Origin: Polyodon spathula | Lineage: Eukaryota; Chordata; Actinopteri; Acipenseriformes; Polyodontidae | DNA: 64,000 nt | NCBI RefSeq assembly: GCF_017654505.1 | Contig: NC_054538.1 | Location: 48,275,489-48,339,488 of the forward strand | Reading direction: 5' to 3' | In this document: positions 10,960 through 21,586 of the stretch, one piece after another | Layout: every line of letters starts with the position of its first letter | How positions within the stretch are numbered: the first letter of the stretch is position 1 | Made by a program: the position numbers and the translations under genes | Notes under the pieces: generated by a model | Seen by the model: only the letters and a program-made list of their open reading frames with translations | Told to the model about the DNA's origin: nothing | The model's database searches: none

Positions 10960-12290
10960 GCAAGGGAGTGTGGGGAGATCCGTGTTGTGTCTGCATCAGA
11001 GTGGCGAGTGCAGCAGGAGGGAGACCCGGATCTAGCACCAATCTTCCAGTGGCTGTCAGAAAGTCGATGGCCCGGTGCTTATTCTGAAGTCACCAAGGGG
11101 CTCTGGTCACCATTGGGACGGCGTGGAGCTTCGAGAAGGAGTGTTGCAACGTCACTAGGTCATGCCAGCAACAGGAGAGACAAGGTGGCAGCTTGTGGTT
11201 CCTGAAGCCGTCCAGTTGGAGATCCTGCGGGCTGGTCCATGGGACGCCCTGGGGTGGGCCATTTTGGGACCCCAACAAGACCCTGAAAACCTCACAGCAG
11301 AGGGACTACTGGAGTCGATGTCGGAGGCTGACCTCGGCGAAGACCATTGCCGCTTCTGGGAACGGTGTGCTGCCCACAAGGGGTCCTCCGGGGCAGGCCC
11401 CCCCCCCTGCAGCAATGTCCAGTGGGCGGACAATGCAATGAGTGGGAGTGGACTCACCTGGACCATACTTGTGTCTGATGAAGGACATAGATGTGCCTGG
11501 TGGTGATGATTATTTCTACCTAATGGCCAGAAGGTCTACGCATGACTGGATCAGGAGGCCAAGCACGGTTGCAGAGGCTCTTCAGAAGGCTTCTTCTCAA
11601 GGTTCAGGGAGTCCCTCGAGGAAGCTAGTCCATTCGGATCAGGGCCGAAACACCTTGAATGGCAACGGATCTTTGTGGGATGTACCGTTGCCTAGGGATA
11701 AAGAAAACCGGACACCATCCCTCTCACCCCAGGAGAGATGGCCTCGTGGAGCGGTAACGGACTCTCTCAGCGCAGCTTGCTCTTGCTACCAGCCAGGTCA
11801 ATGAGATTGGGGACCTCCAGCATGCCTCTACCACCACGTGGCTTAGCTGCATGGTGGTGCAGGACGTCGACGAGGCTGAACTCCGGCACTACTGGCCTTG
11901 GCCATGAGCTCCGGACACAAGCCGAACTTGTGTTCGGCCACCCTCCGGATGCCGCAGCTCTCCCTCCTGGTCTAGAGTACGTCTGACGCCTTCAGACACC
12001 AGATCGATGCAGGTTGCTTGGGATCATCTGTGGGCTGAAGAGAAATTATGACATCCTGGGAGAAGGGGCGGTTACATTCCAAGGAAACGGGGTTTGAGCT
12101 TGTTTGGGGACCCAAATGGAAAAAGGGCCTTTTGCCCCAAACTGGACAGCCCATGGGTGGGGTTTTGCCAGATCCTGGAGGAGCAGGGTGAGGTGGTGTA
12201 CCGGGTCCACAGACACTTCACACGACGCCGCCTTGTCCTGCATCGGGACTGTCTTGCCCCCTACCGAGGAGACCACAGGAGGCCGGCCAA
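10960..12290 (+). pseudogene. Gypsy 1 integrase, heavily decayed
   Basis: The N-terminal zinc-binding part is traceable only as scattered pieces (WQLVVPEAVQLEILRAG, about 11170-11225). The DDE core is scrambled by frameshifts between 11260 and 11990. The C-terminal domain is clear at about 12100-12285 (KLDSPWVGFCQILEEQGEVVYR, then RRLVLHRDCLAPYRG). Placement rests on order after RNase H plus this C-terminal match. Confidence 0.65.
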
Positions 12291-12514
12291 CCAGGACAGG
12301 AACTGTGGTGTGCTCTATCGGGGGCCTACAAAACAGAAGCCCCTAAGGTAGCATTCCACCGCCGGCCGCAAGCCTCTGCTTCCCCGAGGGGACGTCCATC
12401 CCTCCAACCCAACTGTCTTGCCTCTCACCCAAACGAAGGGGGTTTGCCAGGTTGAGAGAGGGAGGTAAGCAGCAAGAGGGGGGCAATTAGCGTCGTGGGG
12501 GCTATCAAGATGTT

Positions 12515-12929
12515 TGTAGCAGTGGGGCGGCTATCAAAGACTGGACTGGGGGGGAGAAGATGGAGCAGGGATAAACACATAGTCAGATGCCTTGTATTGT
12601 GTAGTATATTAGTGAGGATGATTGGTGCGTGGTGTGCTGACTGTGTACAGCTGGGATTGGGTGGGAGTATAGTTAGTTGGGGATTGGGGGGCTAGCATGC
12701 TAATTAGGGGAAACCTTAGTTGACCAATGACCGAGCCCGGTTGGGCTATATTGGGGGAACAGCGCTGCTGTTTGTGTTGGATTGTTTTTAGTTTTTCAGT
12801 GTACATAAAAGGGCAATAAACAGTACTTTTAAGTGCCTTTCAAACCCAAATTTGTCTGCGTTGTTATTTCACCATCACCGCCGCTGAACTAACCTCACGC
12901 TCAGAACCCACAGCATGCTCGGTGTTACA
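12515..12929 (+). repeat. Gypsy 1 3' LTR (approximate limits)
   Basis: Begins TGTAGC and ends GTTACA, the inverted TG...CA ends expected of an LTR, and follows a purine-rich stretch near 12470-12485. It contains an AATAAA polyadenylation signal at about 12810 (gggcaataaacag). The 5' end could be a few bases off because the purine tract is not directly adjacent. No 5' partner exists in the window. Confidence 0.6.
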
Positions 12930-13488
12930 ATAATATTCATACCAGTTTATCTCTGAGTTAGTCTCTGTTATATGCATGGCTATTGCCGAACTCCTTGACT
13001 CGACCTTAGGGGTGATTTTTTTCATTTTCTGCATGTTTAAGCAGCTCGTTCAGTCGTAACAATGCACTCGATACTGAAGTAAACAACAGCTACATTTCAG
13101 CATGAATGTGACAAGTTGCCATCTGTACACTAAAAGCAGTTATATTGAACAAGTATGTTTATGTAAATTTAAAGCAAATTGTCTGTATTGGTGATTGTAT
13201 ATGATAAGTGTATTGATTTGGTTATCAAACAAACAAAAAAAAACTTGCATGTCTTTTGCCCGGCCCCAAGTGTAAAACAAAAAATTCTCTGACAGCATTG
13301 AAAATCTGTGTTTTTCTGCAGCAAATACATTGTTAATATACATTGTACTCATGCTCAGTGCATAAAAGTTACCTGTGATTGTAGCTAATTATGCAAAAAA
13401 ATGTATAATCATAAATCGGGCTCGCGAAAGCAAAAGAGAGAAAAAGAGAGAGAGAAGCAAATCGGAGCTGAGAAGTAGGGTTTATAAG
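12930..13488. other. Unassigned AT-rich DNA
   Basis: No coding signal or repeat recognised, apart from a short purine run (aaaagagag) near 13440. Confidence 0.4.
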
Positions 13489-14289
13489 TAGGGGTTTACT
13501 TAAATCGCGGTAAATTTACTCATTTTTCACGGGTAGGTTGCAGAATAAAATTAGGATTTCGCGGACCTGTTTAAACATTAAATAATCCTAAATAGACAGT
13601 ATTTCAGAACATTATAAAGCCTAAAAATAGCGTTGTTTGCTTCCTTACTAAAATAGAGTGCTGTCATTTGTTAAAGGCAAGTATGCAGCATCTCCCTGCA
13701 GTTGCCTTGCCCATACATTGAGACTGCACGTTCCATCCCCTGAATTGGTATGTGTAAGGCAAAGCTTTGCCAAGTTGTACAGATGTGGAAATCGAATAGA
13801 AACAGCCACAAAACTCAGTTACCGAAGGTCATCTGGAATACTTTAATAAAGGCAATGTTTGCAGCACGTTCGTTGATGTGTCATTTGTGGCTATTCGGGT
13901 CTAAAATTCCAACTGTGAAAAAGTAAGCAGCAGGTTCGTTTTAGTACTGATTTAACTTGCAGATAGGAATACTTTTTGTCTGGGCTGACTTTCCAGTTTG
14001 GTTTCTGAAAGCTGTTTATTTTATGTTATGTTCAACAGTCTCTGTAGTAGTGTTTAATGTGTGATTCTGATGCTAAAAAGCGAACGTCTGTATTTTAAAA
14101 AAGGGCTATCTATCTACTATCTACGTAGTGTGCGTCTCTTGCGTTGTGCAGTTGTTAATTTAAACGATGTTTGTTTTTTTCTCCGTACTTGTCCATATGC
14201 GCATTGGCCGCTAAAAGAGGAGACGCACTGAACCCTCAATTTCACAATTTCGGCGAAATCCGCGAAATCGCGAGTTAGGTAGACCCCTA
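13489..14289. mobile_element. Candidate TIR (MITE-like) DNA element
   Basis: The left end reads taggggtttacttaaatcgc at 13489. The right end, read on the minus strand from 14289, gives taggggtctacctaactcgc. Seventeen of twenty positions agree, and both flanks can be read as a TA duplication. Internal sequence has no intact transposase; a short open stretch at 13658-13846 is not convincingly anything. The superfamily cannot be fixed from this; Tc1-like or Harbinger-like are both possible. Confidence 0.45.
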
Positions 14290-14559
14290 TATATATATAT
14301 GCGGTCGCAGTGTAAGTGATCTGTCCCATGGTAAAAGGTTAAATACAACCTACAAGGAGACCATGTTATTTGCTGTGAACCGTGGGTTTTGTCTTGCGTG
14401 TTTAGTGTTTGTTGTAACGTCTGTCTGTCTTTAGCACTAGAACCCCCAAGATTTCAGACTACATACAACCGCCGCACCCGCAAAATGTGCGGCTCCATTT
14501 TAAAACGGAATCGATATGAAAATGAAAAACAAACAATAGGATACAACTTCATATTTTTT

Positions 14560-15625
14560 ATGAGGACCAAACAAGGTCAGACAGCCTAAGGTCAGAGAAC
14601 AAGTTAATTCGAGTCACAAGTCTGCGAAACCCGCGATTAATTGCCCCTGAAATACAAGCTCAGCTAAATACTACTAGAAGTACAGATGTTTCAACATCAA
14701 CTGTTCAGAGGAGATTGCGTGAAGCTGGCCTAACTGCTGCAAAGAAACCGTTGCTAAGAGTGCAGAATAAGAGGAAGAGACTTGCCTGGGCCAAAAAACA
14801 CAGAAACTGGACGTTTGAGGAGTGGAAGTCGGTTTTATAGTCAAAATTTGAAATATTTGGGTCCAACCGCTGAGTATTTGTAAGACACAGAGAGGGTGAG
14901 CGCATGAGTTTTGCATGTGTGGTTCCCACTGTCAAGCATGGAGGAGGCAGTGTCATGGTCTGGGGTTGCTTTGCTGGTGACAGAGTTGGTGATCTTTAGT
15001 CCATGGCAAGCTCAATCAGCATGGCTATCATAGCATACTTCAGAGGCATGCATTTCCATCAGGATTACGGCTAGTTGGGCAGTCCTTCATTCTTCAGCAA
15101 GGTAATGACCCGAAACACACCTCAAAGTTGTGCAAGAACTATCTGGCGAAGAAGGAAAGTGAAGGACAACTCAATCTAATGACCTGACCTGCCCAGTCTC
15201 CAGACCTCAATCCCATAGAACTTGTATGGGACGAACTGGACAGAAGAGTCAAAGCAAAGCTACCTACAAGTGCCCTACATCTCTGGGAATTGTTGGAGAA
15301 GAGCTGGGAAGACATTTCAGGTGATTTCCTGCTGAAACTTGTTAACCGAATGCCTTTTGTTTGTGAGGCTGATATTAAGGCAAAGGGTGGCTATTCTGAG
15401 GAATCCAAGATTTAGAGACAATTTTCAATTTTCAATTTTCAATTTTCTTGAACATTGCTTTGATACTCCTTATGTTTTGTTTTGTATATTGTAACATGTG
15501 TTTTCATTTTCAAGTATTTACAGAAACGTATACAACATAAAACATTGTCAATTATGAAAAAAACCTAGTTTCCAGCAAGAGTACTCAAACTTTTGACTGG
15601 TCTGTGTATATATATATATACAGTG
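14560..15625 (+). pseudogene. Tc1/mariner-like transposase and 3' TIR, degraded (Tc1-A)
   Basis: From about 14585 the sequence tracks a Tc1 transposase through stops and shifts: STVQRRLREAGLTA-like helix-turn-helix text near 14690-14735, then the GGGSVMVWGCFAGD-like segment near 14940-14975, and [16 protein letters not shown] near 15200-15240. The latter holds the catalytic Glu of DD34E. The right end contains gagtactcaaacttttgact (about 15580-15600), a typical Tc1 terminus. The left terminus was not found. Confidence 0.75.
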
Positions 15626-15835
15626 CCTTGCAAAAGTATTCAGACCCCTGACCAATTCTCTCATATTACCGAATTACAAATGGTCCATTGAAATTTCGTT
15701 CTGTTTGATATTTTATTTTTAAACACTGAAACTCAGAATCAATTGTTGTAAGGTGACATTGGTTTTATGTTGGGAAATATTTTTAAGAAAAATAAAAAAC
15801 TGAAATATCTTGCTTGCAGAAGTATTCAACCCCTG
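15621..15835. repeat. Tc1-B left terminal inverted repeat
   Basis: Pairs with 16991-17205; the outer bases are cagtgccttgcaaaagtatt. Transposase binding sites in Tc1 elements lie in such repeats; I could not delimit them. Confidence 0.85.
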
Positions 15836-16002
15836 TGCTGTGGAAGCTCCCAGTGTGCACAGATGAAAGAAATTGCCCTAACGAGGACACAATTACCTTA
15901 CCATTGGCCTCCACCTGTGAACCATTAAAGTTGCTGTCACATTTTCTGGATAAAAACCCCACTGTTGAAGGATCATTGGTAAGGCTGTGAATCTGAAGGA
16001 AA

Positions 16003-16986
16003 ATGAAGACCAAAGAGCATTCTGCAGAAGTTAGAGATAAAGTAATACAAATGCATAGATTAGGGAAAGGGTACAAAATAATATCCGAGTGTTTGGATAT
16101 CCCAGTGAGCACAGTTGGATCAATAATCAGGAAGTGGAAGCTGCATCACACCACCCAGGCACTGCCAAGAAAAGGCCGTCCCTCAAAACTCAGCGCTCAA
16201 ACAAGAAGGAGACTTGTGAGAGAAGCCACAGAGAGGCCAACAGTCACTTTGAAGGAGCTACATAGTTCAGTGGCTGGGAGTGGAGTAATGGTGCACCAGT
16301 CAACCATATCAAGAGCTCCGCATAACACTGGCCTGTATGGGAGGGTGGCAAGAAAGAAGCCATTACTCAAAAAGTACCATCTGAAAGCACGTCTGGAGTT
16401 TGCCAGAAAGCATGAGAGTGACCCAGCTGTGATGTGGGAAAAGGTTTTGTGGTCAGATGAGACCAAGAAAGAGCTTTTTGGCCAAAACTCAAAGCGCTAT
16501 GTGTGGCGCAAACCTAACACTGCCCATGCCTCAAGACACACCATCCCTACAATGAAGTATGGTGGTGGCAGCATCATGTTGTGGGGATGCTTCTCATCAG
16601 CAGGGACTGGGCATACAGGAAAATACTGCAAGAGAATCTGCTTCAGTCCGCTAAAAAAACTGAAGCTTTGGAGGAAATTCCCCTTTCAGCAGGACAATGA
16701 TCCCAAGCACAAGGCCAAAGCAACATTGGAGTGGCTCAAGAACAAAAAGGTGTATGTCCTACAGTAGCCCAGTCAAAGTCCTGATCTCAATCCCATTGAG
16801 AATCTGTGGCACTATTTGAAAATTGCGGTCCACAAGCGTCGTCCAACCAACCTGAACAACCTGGAGCAAATCTGCCAAGAAGAATGGGCCAAAATCACTC
16901 CGACACTATGTGCAAAGCTGGTACATACTTACCCCAAAAGACTTAAAGCTGTTATTGCAGCGAAAGGTGGCTCTACCAAATATTAA
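16003..16986 (+). pseudogene. Tc1-B transposase with one internal stop
   Basis: The reading frame from ATG 16003 to TAA 16984-16986 spans 327 codons, close to the normal 340, and is interrupted only by TAG at codon 255. Order: an N-terminal paired helix-turn-helix (GYKIISECLDIPVSTVGSII and later VHQSTISRA), then the DDE domain with Asp152 (LWSDETK), Asp231 ([11 protein letters not shown]) and Glu266 ([11 protein letters not shown]), which is the DD34E spacing. The stop replaces the position that is tryptophan in most family members. Cut-and-paste transposition would fail unless the stop is read through or enzyme is supplied in trans. Confidence 0.9.
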
Positions 16987-16990
16987 TGTG

Positions 16991-17205
16991 TGGGGGTTGA
17001 ATACTTATGCAAGCAAGATATTTCAGTTTTTTATTTTTCTTAAAAATATTTCCCAACATAAAACCAATGTCACCTGGCAATAATTGATTTTGAGTTTCAG
17101 TGTTTAAAAATAAAATATCAAACAGAACGGAATTTCAATGGACCATTTGTAATTCAGTAATATGAGAGAATTGGTCAGGGGTCTGAATACTTTTGCAAGG
17201 CACTG
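16991..17205. repeat. Tc1-B right terminal inverted repeat
   Basis: Reverse complement of the left repeat with scattered substitutions. It ends at ...aggcactg, followed by tgtga and a TA array. Confidence 0.85.
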
Positions 17206-17206
17206 T

Positions 17207-17297
<91 letters not shown>
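17206..17297. repeat. (TA)n array next to Tc1-B
   Basis: About 85 bp of uninterrupted TA dinucleotides immediately right of the Tc1-B end. TA is the Tc1 target, so such arrays are natural landing sites. Confidence 0.9.
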
Positions 17298-17299
<2 letters not shown>

Positions 17300-17794
17300 T
17301 GTACAGGATTTCATTATAATTGAATAAAAAACAAAACTAAACCCCTTACAAGAAGATATCTTCGGCCAGCTTTCGGATAGTGCTTAGAGTGACCAGCTAA
17401 GCTCTAAGTTCATCTGAGTTTTCACCATCCAAGCTGAGAACGAGGTAAATAGACAGCCCTTGTTTTATCCCCTGCCTTGTTGGCACTGAACTCTTCTGGG
17501 GAAAAAAAGGATGTGAAGGACTGCTGTGCTGTAAGTAGTTCATCTTGGGTTGTCTGTCGGGACTGTACCATAAAATACAACGTGCTTACTAAGGTGTGTG
17601 TGCATTAGTTTGTATTACAGGTAGATTGAGGCTGCAGTCTCTTCAGCGGCATCACATTTACATAGCACTTTTCTTTCTTTATTTTCAAACTTTTTTTTTT
17701 ATTCAAAGGTGTAGTGGTTAAACTGAACACTGTTATATGAGGAGGTTAAATGTCAGCAAAACTGGCAAAGAAAATGTACAAAATGAAATGTATT
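17298..17794. other. Unassigned DNA
   Basis: No gene or recognised repeat. The rightmost part (about 17700-17794) may belong to the neighbouring Tc1 fragment's terminal repeat. Confidence 0.4.
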
Positions 17795-18131
17795 GGTTGC
17801 GTAAGTATTCAACCCCTTAAGTCAGTACTTGGTAGAAGCACCTTTTGTAGCATTTACTGCTATGAGTCTTTTTGGATAGGTCTCTACTAGCTTTGCACAG
17901 TAGAATGAAGTTTTTGCATATTTTTCACAAGAAAAATGCTCCATTTCTGATAAGTTTGTTGGGGATCGTCGATGGACTGCAATCTTCAAGTCTCACCATA
18001 AATATTCGATTGGAAGTCAGGACTTTGACTGGGCCACTCAAGAACATTAATTCTCTTCTTGTTCAACCACTCCAGTGTGGCTTTGGCTTTGTGCTTTGGG
18101 TCATTGTCCTGCTGAAATGTGAATTTATCTT
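17795..18131 (-). pseudogene. Tc1/mariner transposase C-terminal fragment (Tc1-C)
   Basis: Read on the minus strand, this segment encodes [16 protein letters not shown] followed by [11 protein letters not shown], the second-Asp region of a Tc1 transposase. It then has the C-terminal KLIRNGAFF-like and YPKRLIAVNATKGAST-like remnants with shifts. The end (ggggttgaatactta, near 17800) matches the inner part of the Tc1-B terminal repeat, so it is the same or a sister family, 3' end only, in opposite orientation. Confidence 0.75.
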
Positions 18132-18756
18132 GTAAACTTTATCAGTGTGGAGTAGTTTGTATCGATTCTACATGTACAGTCTAATTTTGCTATATTGTAA
18201 AAACAACTAAACACATTTCTGCAACACTTTCAGAACACCTTCTTAATGGCATTTAGCATTTATTATTTAAACGCATTGGTGTTATAGGAAACAAAAACCT
18301 CAGTAAGCGTAAGAAAAGAATTTCAGGAAGAAAATAATTGCAATATGCATGTATTTAACCTTGGATGTTGCATGTTAATTATATTCCTTTCAAAATGTTA
18401 AAATTACTAAATGTTTTATTATTTCTCAAAGTAAAGCACACACAAACACGCACAAACATATTGCATTAAACTAGCTGGACATTATGAAAACAGATTGAAT
18501 GTTAAAAATCTGAACAGCGAGTTTTATTTTTAAACAATGTGTTTTAACTGAGAAATGTTTAAGAACAGTTCAACTGGTCTCGATTTATTACTGTGTATAA
18601 CAGCAAGCAGTTAAGCTACTGTCTGTAACTGCGTGTATCTGCATAAGAAAAACGTGAGCTGTTTTTGCTTCTTTGACATTGGCTATTAATCGTAGGGGAA
18701 TAAGTACATAAACATGAATGTCTATCGTTAGGTTATTACCGTAGTCCGTCTGTTCA
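18132..18756. other. Unassigned AT-rich DNA
   Basis: No coding signal seen; the right edge is the truncated end of DIRS copy B. Confidence 0.4.
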
Positions 18757-19440
18757 TACGCCAAGCGTATAGCATCTGCCACCCAGTGCGCTAGACGTTA
18801 CTTCGATAGGGCCTGACCTCTAGAGCGGGACACATAGAAGACAAACAGCTGGTTGGACTGTCTCCAGGACGCCGTCCTATCCAGGTAACAATGCAGAGCC
18901 CAAACTGGGCAAAGCCTGTGCTGTCTACGGTCCTCCTCTGATTCATGCAAGGGAGGTCTGAAAGTTTCCAAAACCACTGCTTGGTTTATATGGAATGATG
19001 ATACCACCTTTGGCAAAAAGATGGATTTGTTCTTAATGTTACCTGCGAGTCATTTCCCGTGAAAGCCATGCACGTGTCATTGATGGAGAGCGCATGAAGC
19101 TCACTTACTCATCTGACAGATGTAATGGCTATTAAAAACGCCACCTTCAAGGAAACAGGACACAGTTCTGCTGACGCCATGGGTTCCAATGGGGGACCCA
19201 TTAGGACCTGCAGTACCGGTTCTATATCCCACTTGGGGACCATACTTTTCAGGGAGGACGAAGAAATTGCACTGCCAGGAAATGTGCCCCAGGGGACACT
19301 GAGTCAGTTTTGTCATGGCACACTGATATTGGTGCCAGGTATACCTTCAGAGTGGATGCTGATTTTCCTGTGTCAAACAGGTGTTGTAAGAAGGTTAATA
19401 TCGTCTCAATAGGGCAGGTCACAGGATTGTGACCTTCGGC
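18757..19440 (-). pseudogene. DIRS B tyrosine recombinase, 3' truncated
   Basis: The part before the catalytic tyrosine is visible: VVSSFHINQAVVLETFRPP and CPVWALHCYLDRTASWRQSNQLF on the minus strand, with the segment around 19100-19320 giving the arginine-containing core in another frame. It breaks at 18757, so both the H-x-x-R block and the tyrosine are missing. Confidence 0.7.
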
Positions 19441-19542
19441 AATGCACCAGTCTTGGAAAACTTTCCATTTGTATGAGTACTGGGCTCTAATGCTTGGCGC
19501 CCTAACAGACTATAATGTTTCTACCACTGCATCTGGCAAACC

Positions 19543-20243
19543 TCATCTGAATAGACGGCTCCGTTCAATGGCCAGATCCAGAGTTGGAGCTGGGCTGGGT
19601 TTGGTTTCCATAATAGCTCCTCCACTTGGCTGATGAGGTCCTTGCGCAGCGGTAGCCGCCACGGCTGATCCGAACCAGAGGCGTCTCGGCCATCTGGGTG
19701 CAACCAGCAAAACCTGTGCTCTCTCCACATTGATCCTTTCTAGTGCCAAGTGTAATAATGATAGCGGAAGGAATGCATACAAGAGCCCCTGTGGCCAGGG
19801 TTGAGCTAGTGTGTCTACTTCCAGGGGGCCTCTGTCTCTCTCCATGGAGAACCACAGGGGCAAATGAGTGGACCCGGCTGTTGCAAAGAGGTCGACTCGT
19901 GCAGTGCTAAACCTCTCCCAAATCTGTTTCACCACTTGAGGATGCAGTCTCCATTCCGAGCTGTCTGGAGCTCTTCTGGACAGGAGGTCTGCTGCCTTGT
20001 TGTCCACACCGGGGAGGTGAACCGCCCTGGTGGAATGTAGGTTTCTGTGCTTCCTGGACAGGAGTCTGTGCACTGCGTGGTGAAGGCCCGGCGAGCGTAG
20101 GTCGCCTTGATGGTTTCCACTGTGGTATTGTCCCTCCGGACCAGCACATATTTGTGCGCTAGCTGCTGGCGAAAATGAGATAACGCCAGGTTCACTGCTT
20201 GCAGCTCTTGGGCATTTATGTGCGCTTACTGCCAATGTCCCTT
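19543..20243 (-). pseudogene. DIRS B RNase H C-terminus and methylase-like domain
   Basis: Open and in one frame from the LTR boundary to about 19543. It includes STRAVHLPGVDNKAADLLSR, RVDLFATAGSTHLPLWFS and AQVLLVAPRWPRRLW. It shows what copy A looked like before its frameshift at 771-800. The upstream 110 or so codons of this open frame are LTR sequence read through by chance, not DIRS protein. Confidence 0.75.
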
Positions 20244-20856
20244 TTTCACAAAGACGGCTGTAGTGGGTGGTCAGACCAGAACCAGGAACCAACAAATAAA
20301 CAACAGAGAGGTGGAGTTTGGTGAAGCTTAGTGATTGTTTTTGCTCAGCATTTAATAATTGGACAGAAAAAAAAGGTTGTAAAGACAAACAAAAACATAG
20401 GAAAACAAAAACACTGTCGTCAAAATAAAGCGACAAACAAAACGGACTACACAGACAAACATGGTGAGCTGATATTTGAACCATTCTTATTATTATTACC
20501 TCCGTCTCCAATCCCGTTCTCCACTCACCGAACACACAACCCCAAGTGAGAGAAAACATGCTGCTTTTATGCAGCTGTATCGATACTCGATTGTTAATCA
20601 ATCATTCAATTGGAGTCTCGGTACAACTGCACTTGAATTAATAAAGTGAAATTCCCCGTGCTCACATATTATTACATTTTACCTGCATGTGAAGTGCTGT
20701 GCAATCCTTGTGCCTAAATACAAATATACATTTTAAACACTTGTGCACATACCCCATATTACATCCCGTGTACCAATGACTATACACCAACATTAACACA
20801 CTACACGTAACATACAACACCCAAAACACACACAGGGGCGGGGCAACATTGCCACA
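20244..20856 (-). repeat. Solo LTR inserted in DIRS B
   Basis: Comparison with uninterrupted copy A (near 625-632) defines the insertion exactly. Both sides carry CCCTT (20239-20243 and 20857-20861), a 5-bp target duplication. Read on the minus strand the insert begins TGTGGCAATG and ends TTTGTGAAA. It contains a TATA-like gcataaaagc and a late attattaaatgc that could serve as a polyadenylation signal. A 613-bp length and 5-bp duplication fit a solo LTR. The 3' end is not a clean CA, so slight erosion is likely. The parent family is unknown. Confidence 0.7.
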
Positions 20857-20861
20857 CCCTT

Positions 20862-21320
20862 CCACTGACCTCTCATTCCTCTCCCATTCCAGACCGCTCC
20901 CCAGCCCAGGCTGGAGGCGTGTGTAGTGACCACATCCCGAGGTCCGAGGCGCAGATTGCCAGGACGGAGCCATCACTCCAGTGTCTTCCGGCATTGTCTG
21001 GACACGCGCAACAGCCGGTACCGATCTCGGACCGGGTGCACCTTGAGTGTATTTACCCAGACTTGAAGTGGGCGCATTCTCAGCAGCCCTAGTGGAAGGA
21101 TTCTCGAGGCGGCTGCCATCAGCACCTACAACCTTTGAAATATTTTGACCCGTAGGAGAGCGTCCTCTCTGAATAGGGAGAGTGTGGCTTCCAATAACCG
21201 AATCCTGTCTTCTGAATGTGAAGCAAGCATGCTCACAGAGTTCAGTTTGATCCCCAGGAACACTGTGGACTGAGATTGTGTGAAGTTGCTTTTCTGTTGA
21301 TGTATTGAGGGCCTTAACGG
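20862..21320 (-). pseudogene. DIRS B reverse transcriptase end and RNase H start
   Basis: Minus-strand FLGIKLNSVSMLASHSEDRI (about 21190-21255) is almost identical to copy A. Further downstream, toward 20870, the RNase H start (TTDAS-like, then GWGAVWNERNE) is recognisable. The YVDD region present at the window start in copy A is absent here because the junction lies downstream of it. Confidence 0.7.
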
Positions 21321-21324
21321 GGCC

Positions 21325-21572
21325 GGGGACGGTGTCATAGAGAGTAGCCTCTGCCCTGGAGGGCCCAGTAACCTCGCCCTCTTGGGTATTACAGGGTATT
21401 TTGCCGTATCTCCATGGATACAGGAGATGGCCACCTGCCCTTGTGGCTGCCACGACATACTGCCCAGGAGAGCTGTCCGAATTAAGGTCTGCTCACACCC
21501 TGTGTCCACTAATGTGTGGGTTTTCACGTTCCTTAAAACCACATCAACAATAAAAGGACCCTCCCGACCCAT
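21325..21572 (-). pseudogene. Gypsy-type aspartic protease fragment fused to DIRS RT
   Basis: LRNVKTHTLVDTGCEQTLIR carries a retropepsin D-T-G, and VAISCIHGDTAKYPV is the flap region seen in many fish Gypsy elements. The frame runs without a stop into the DIRS RT, making a 148-codon chimera. No gag or RT of the Gypsy source is next to it. Upstream lies the repeat at 21587. The best reading is a chance junction between two dead elements. Confidence 0.65.
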
Positions 21573-21586
21573 TCCCTGTTGCTTAC

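Larger units (their letters stand above)
7326..12929 (+). mobile_element. Ty3/Gypsy-like LTR retrotransposon 1, no 5' LTR
   Basis: The domain order is gag with a CCHC knuckle, aspartic protease, RT, RNase H, integrase remnants, then a 3' LTR. The LINE tail of copy 1 abuts the 5' side directly and no 5' LTR or primer-binding site is present, so the left part has been lost. The higher GC content and different codon use make its limits easy to see. The element is inactive, with numerous frameshifts. Confidence 0.85.
15621..17205 (+). mobile_element. Tc1/mariner element with long TIRs (Tc1-B), nearly intact
   Basis: Terminal inverted repeats of about 215 bp (15621-15835 and 16991-17205) start with cagtgccttgcaaaagtatt and are nearly identical. 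A TA flanks the left end, and the right end runs into a TA array after a few bases. Inside is one transposase gene in forward orientation. The length of about 1.6 kb and the layout are normal for Tc1 elements. The TIR similarity, with few mismatches, points to a comparatively young insertion. Confidence 0.92.
18757..21320 (-). mobile_element. DIRS-like retrotransposon, copy B (truncated, split by an LTR)
   Basis: Minus-strand match to copy A from its RT end through RNase H, the methylase-like block and the recombinase, stopping at 18757 inside the recombinase, before the catalytic tyrosine. Insertion of a solo LTR at 20244-20856 splits the RNase H. At the 5' side homology to copy A ends near 21320, where a Gypsy protease fragment is joined. 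Confidence 0.83.

Noticed and set aside
20244..20601. N-terminal part of a 352-codon minus-strand open frame
   Set aside because: It is solo-LTR sequence that happens to be open and to join DIRS sequence in frame; no protein motif is present.
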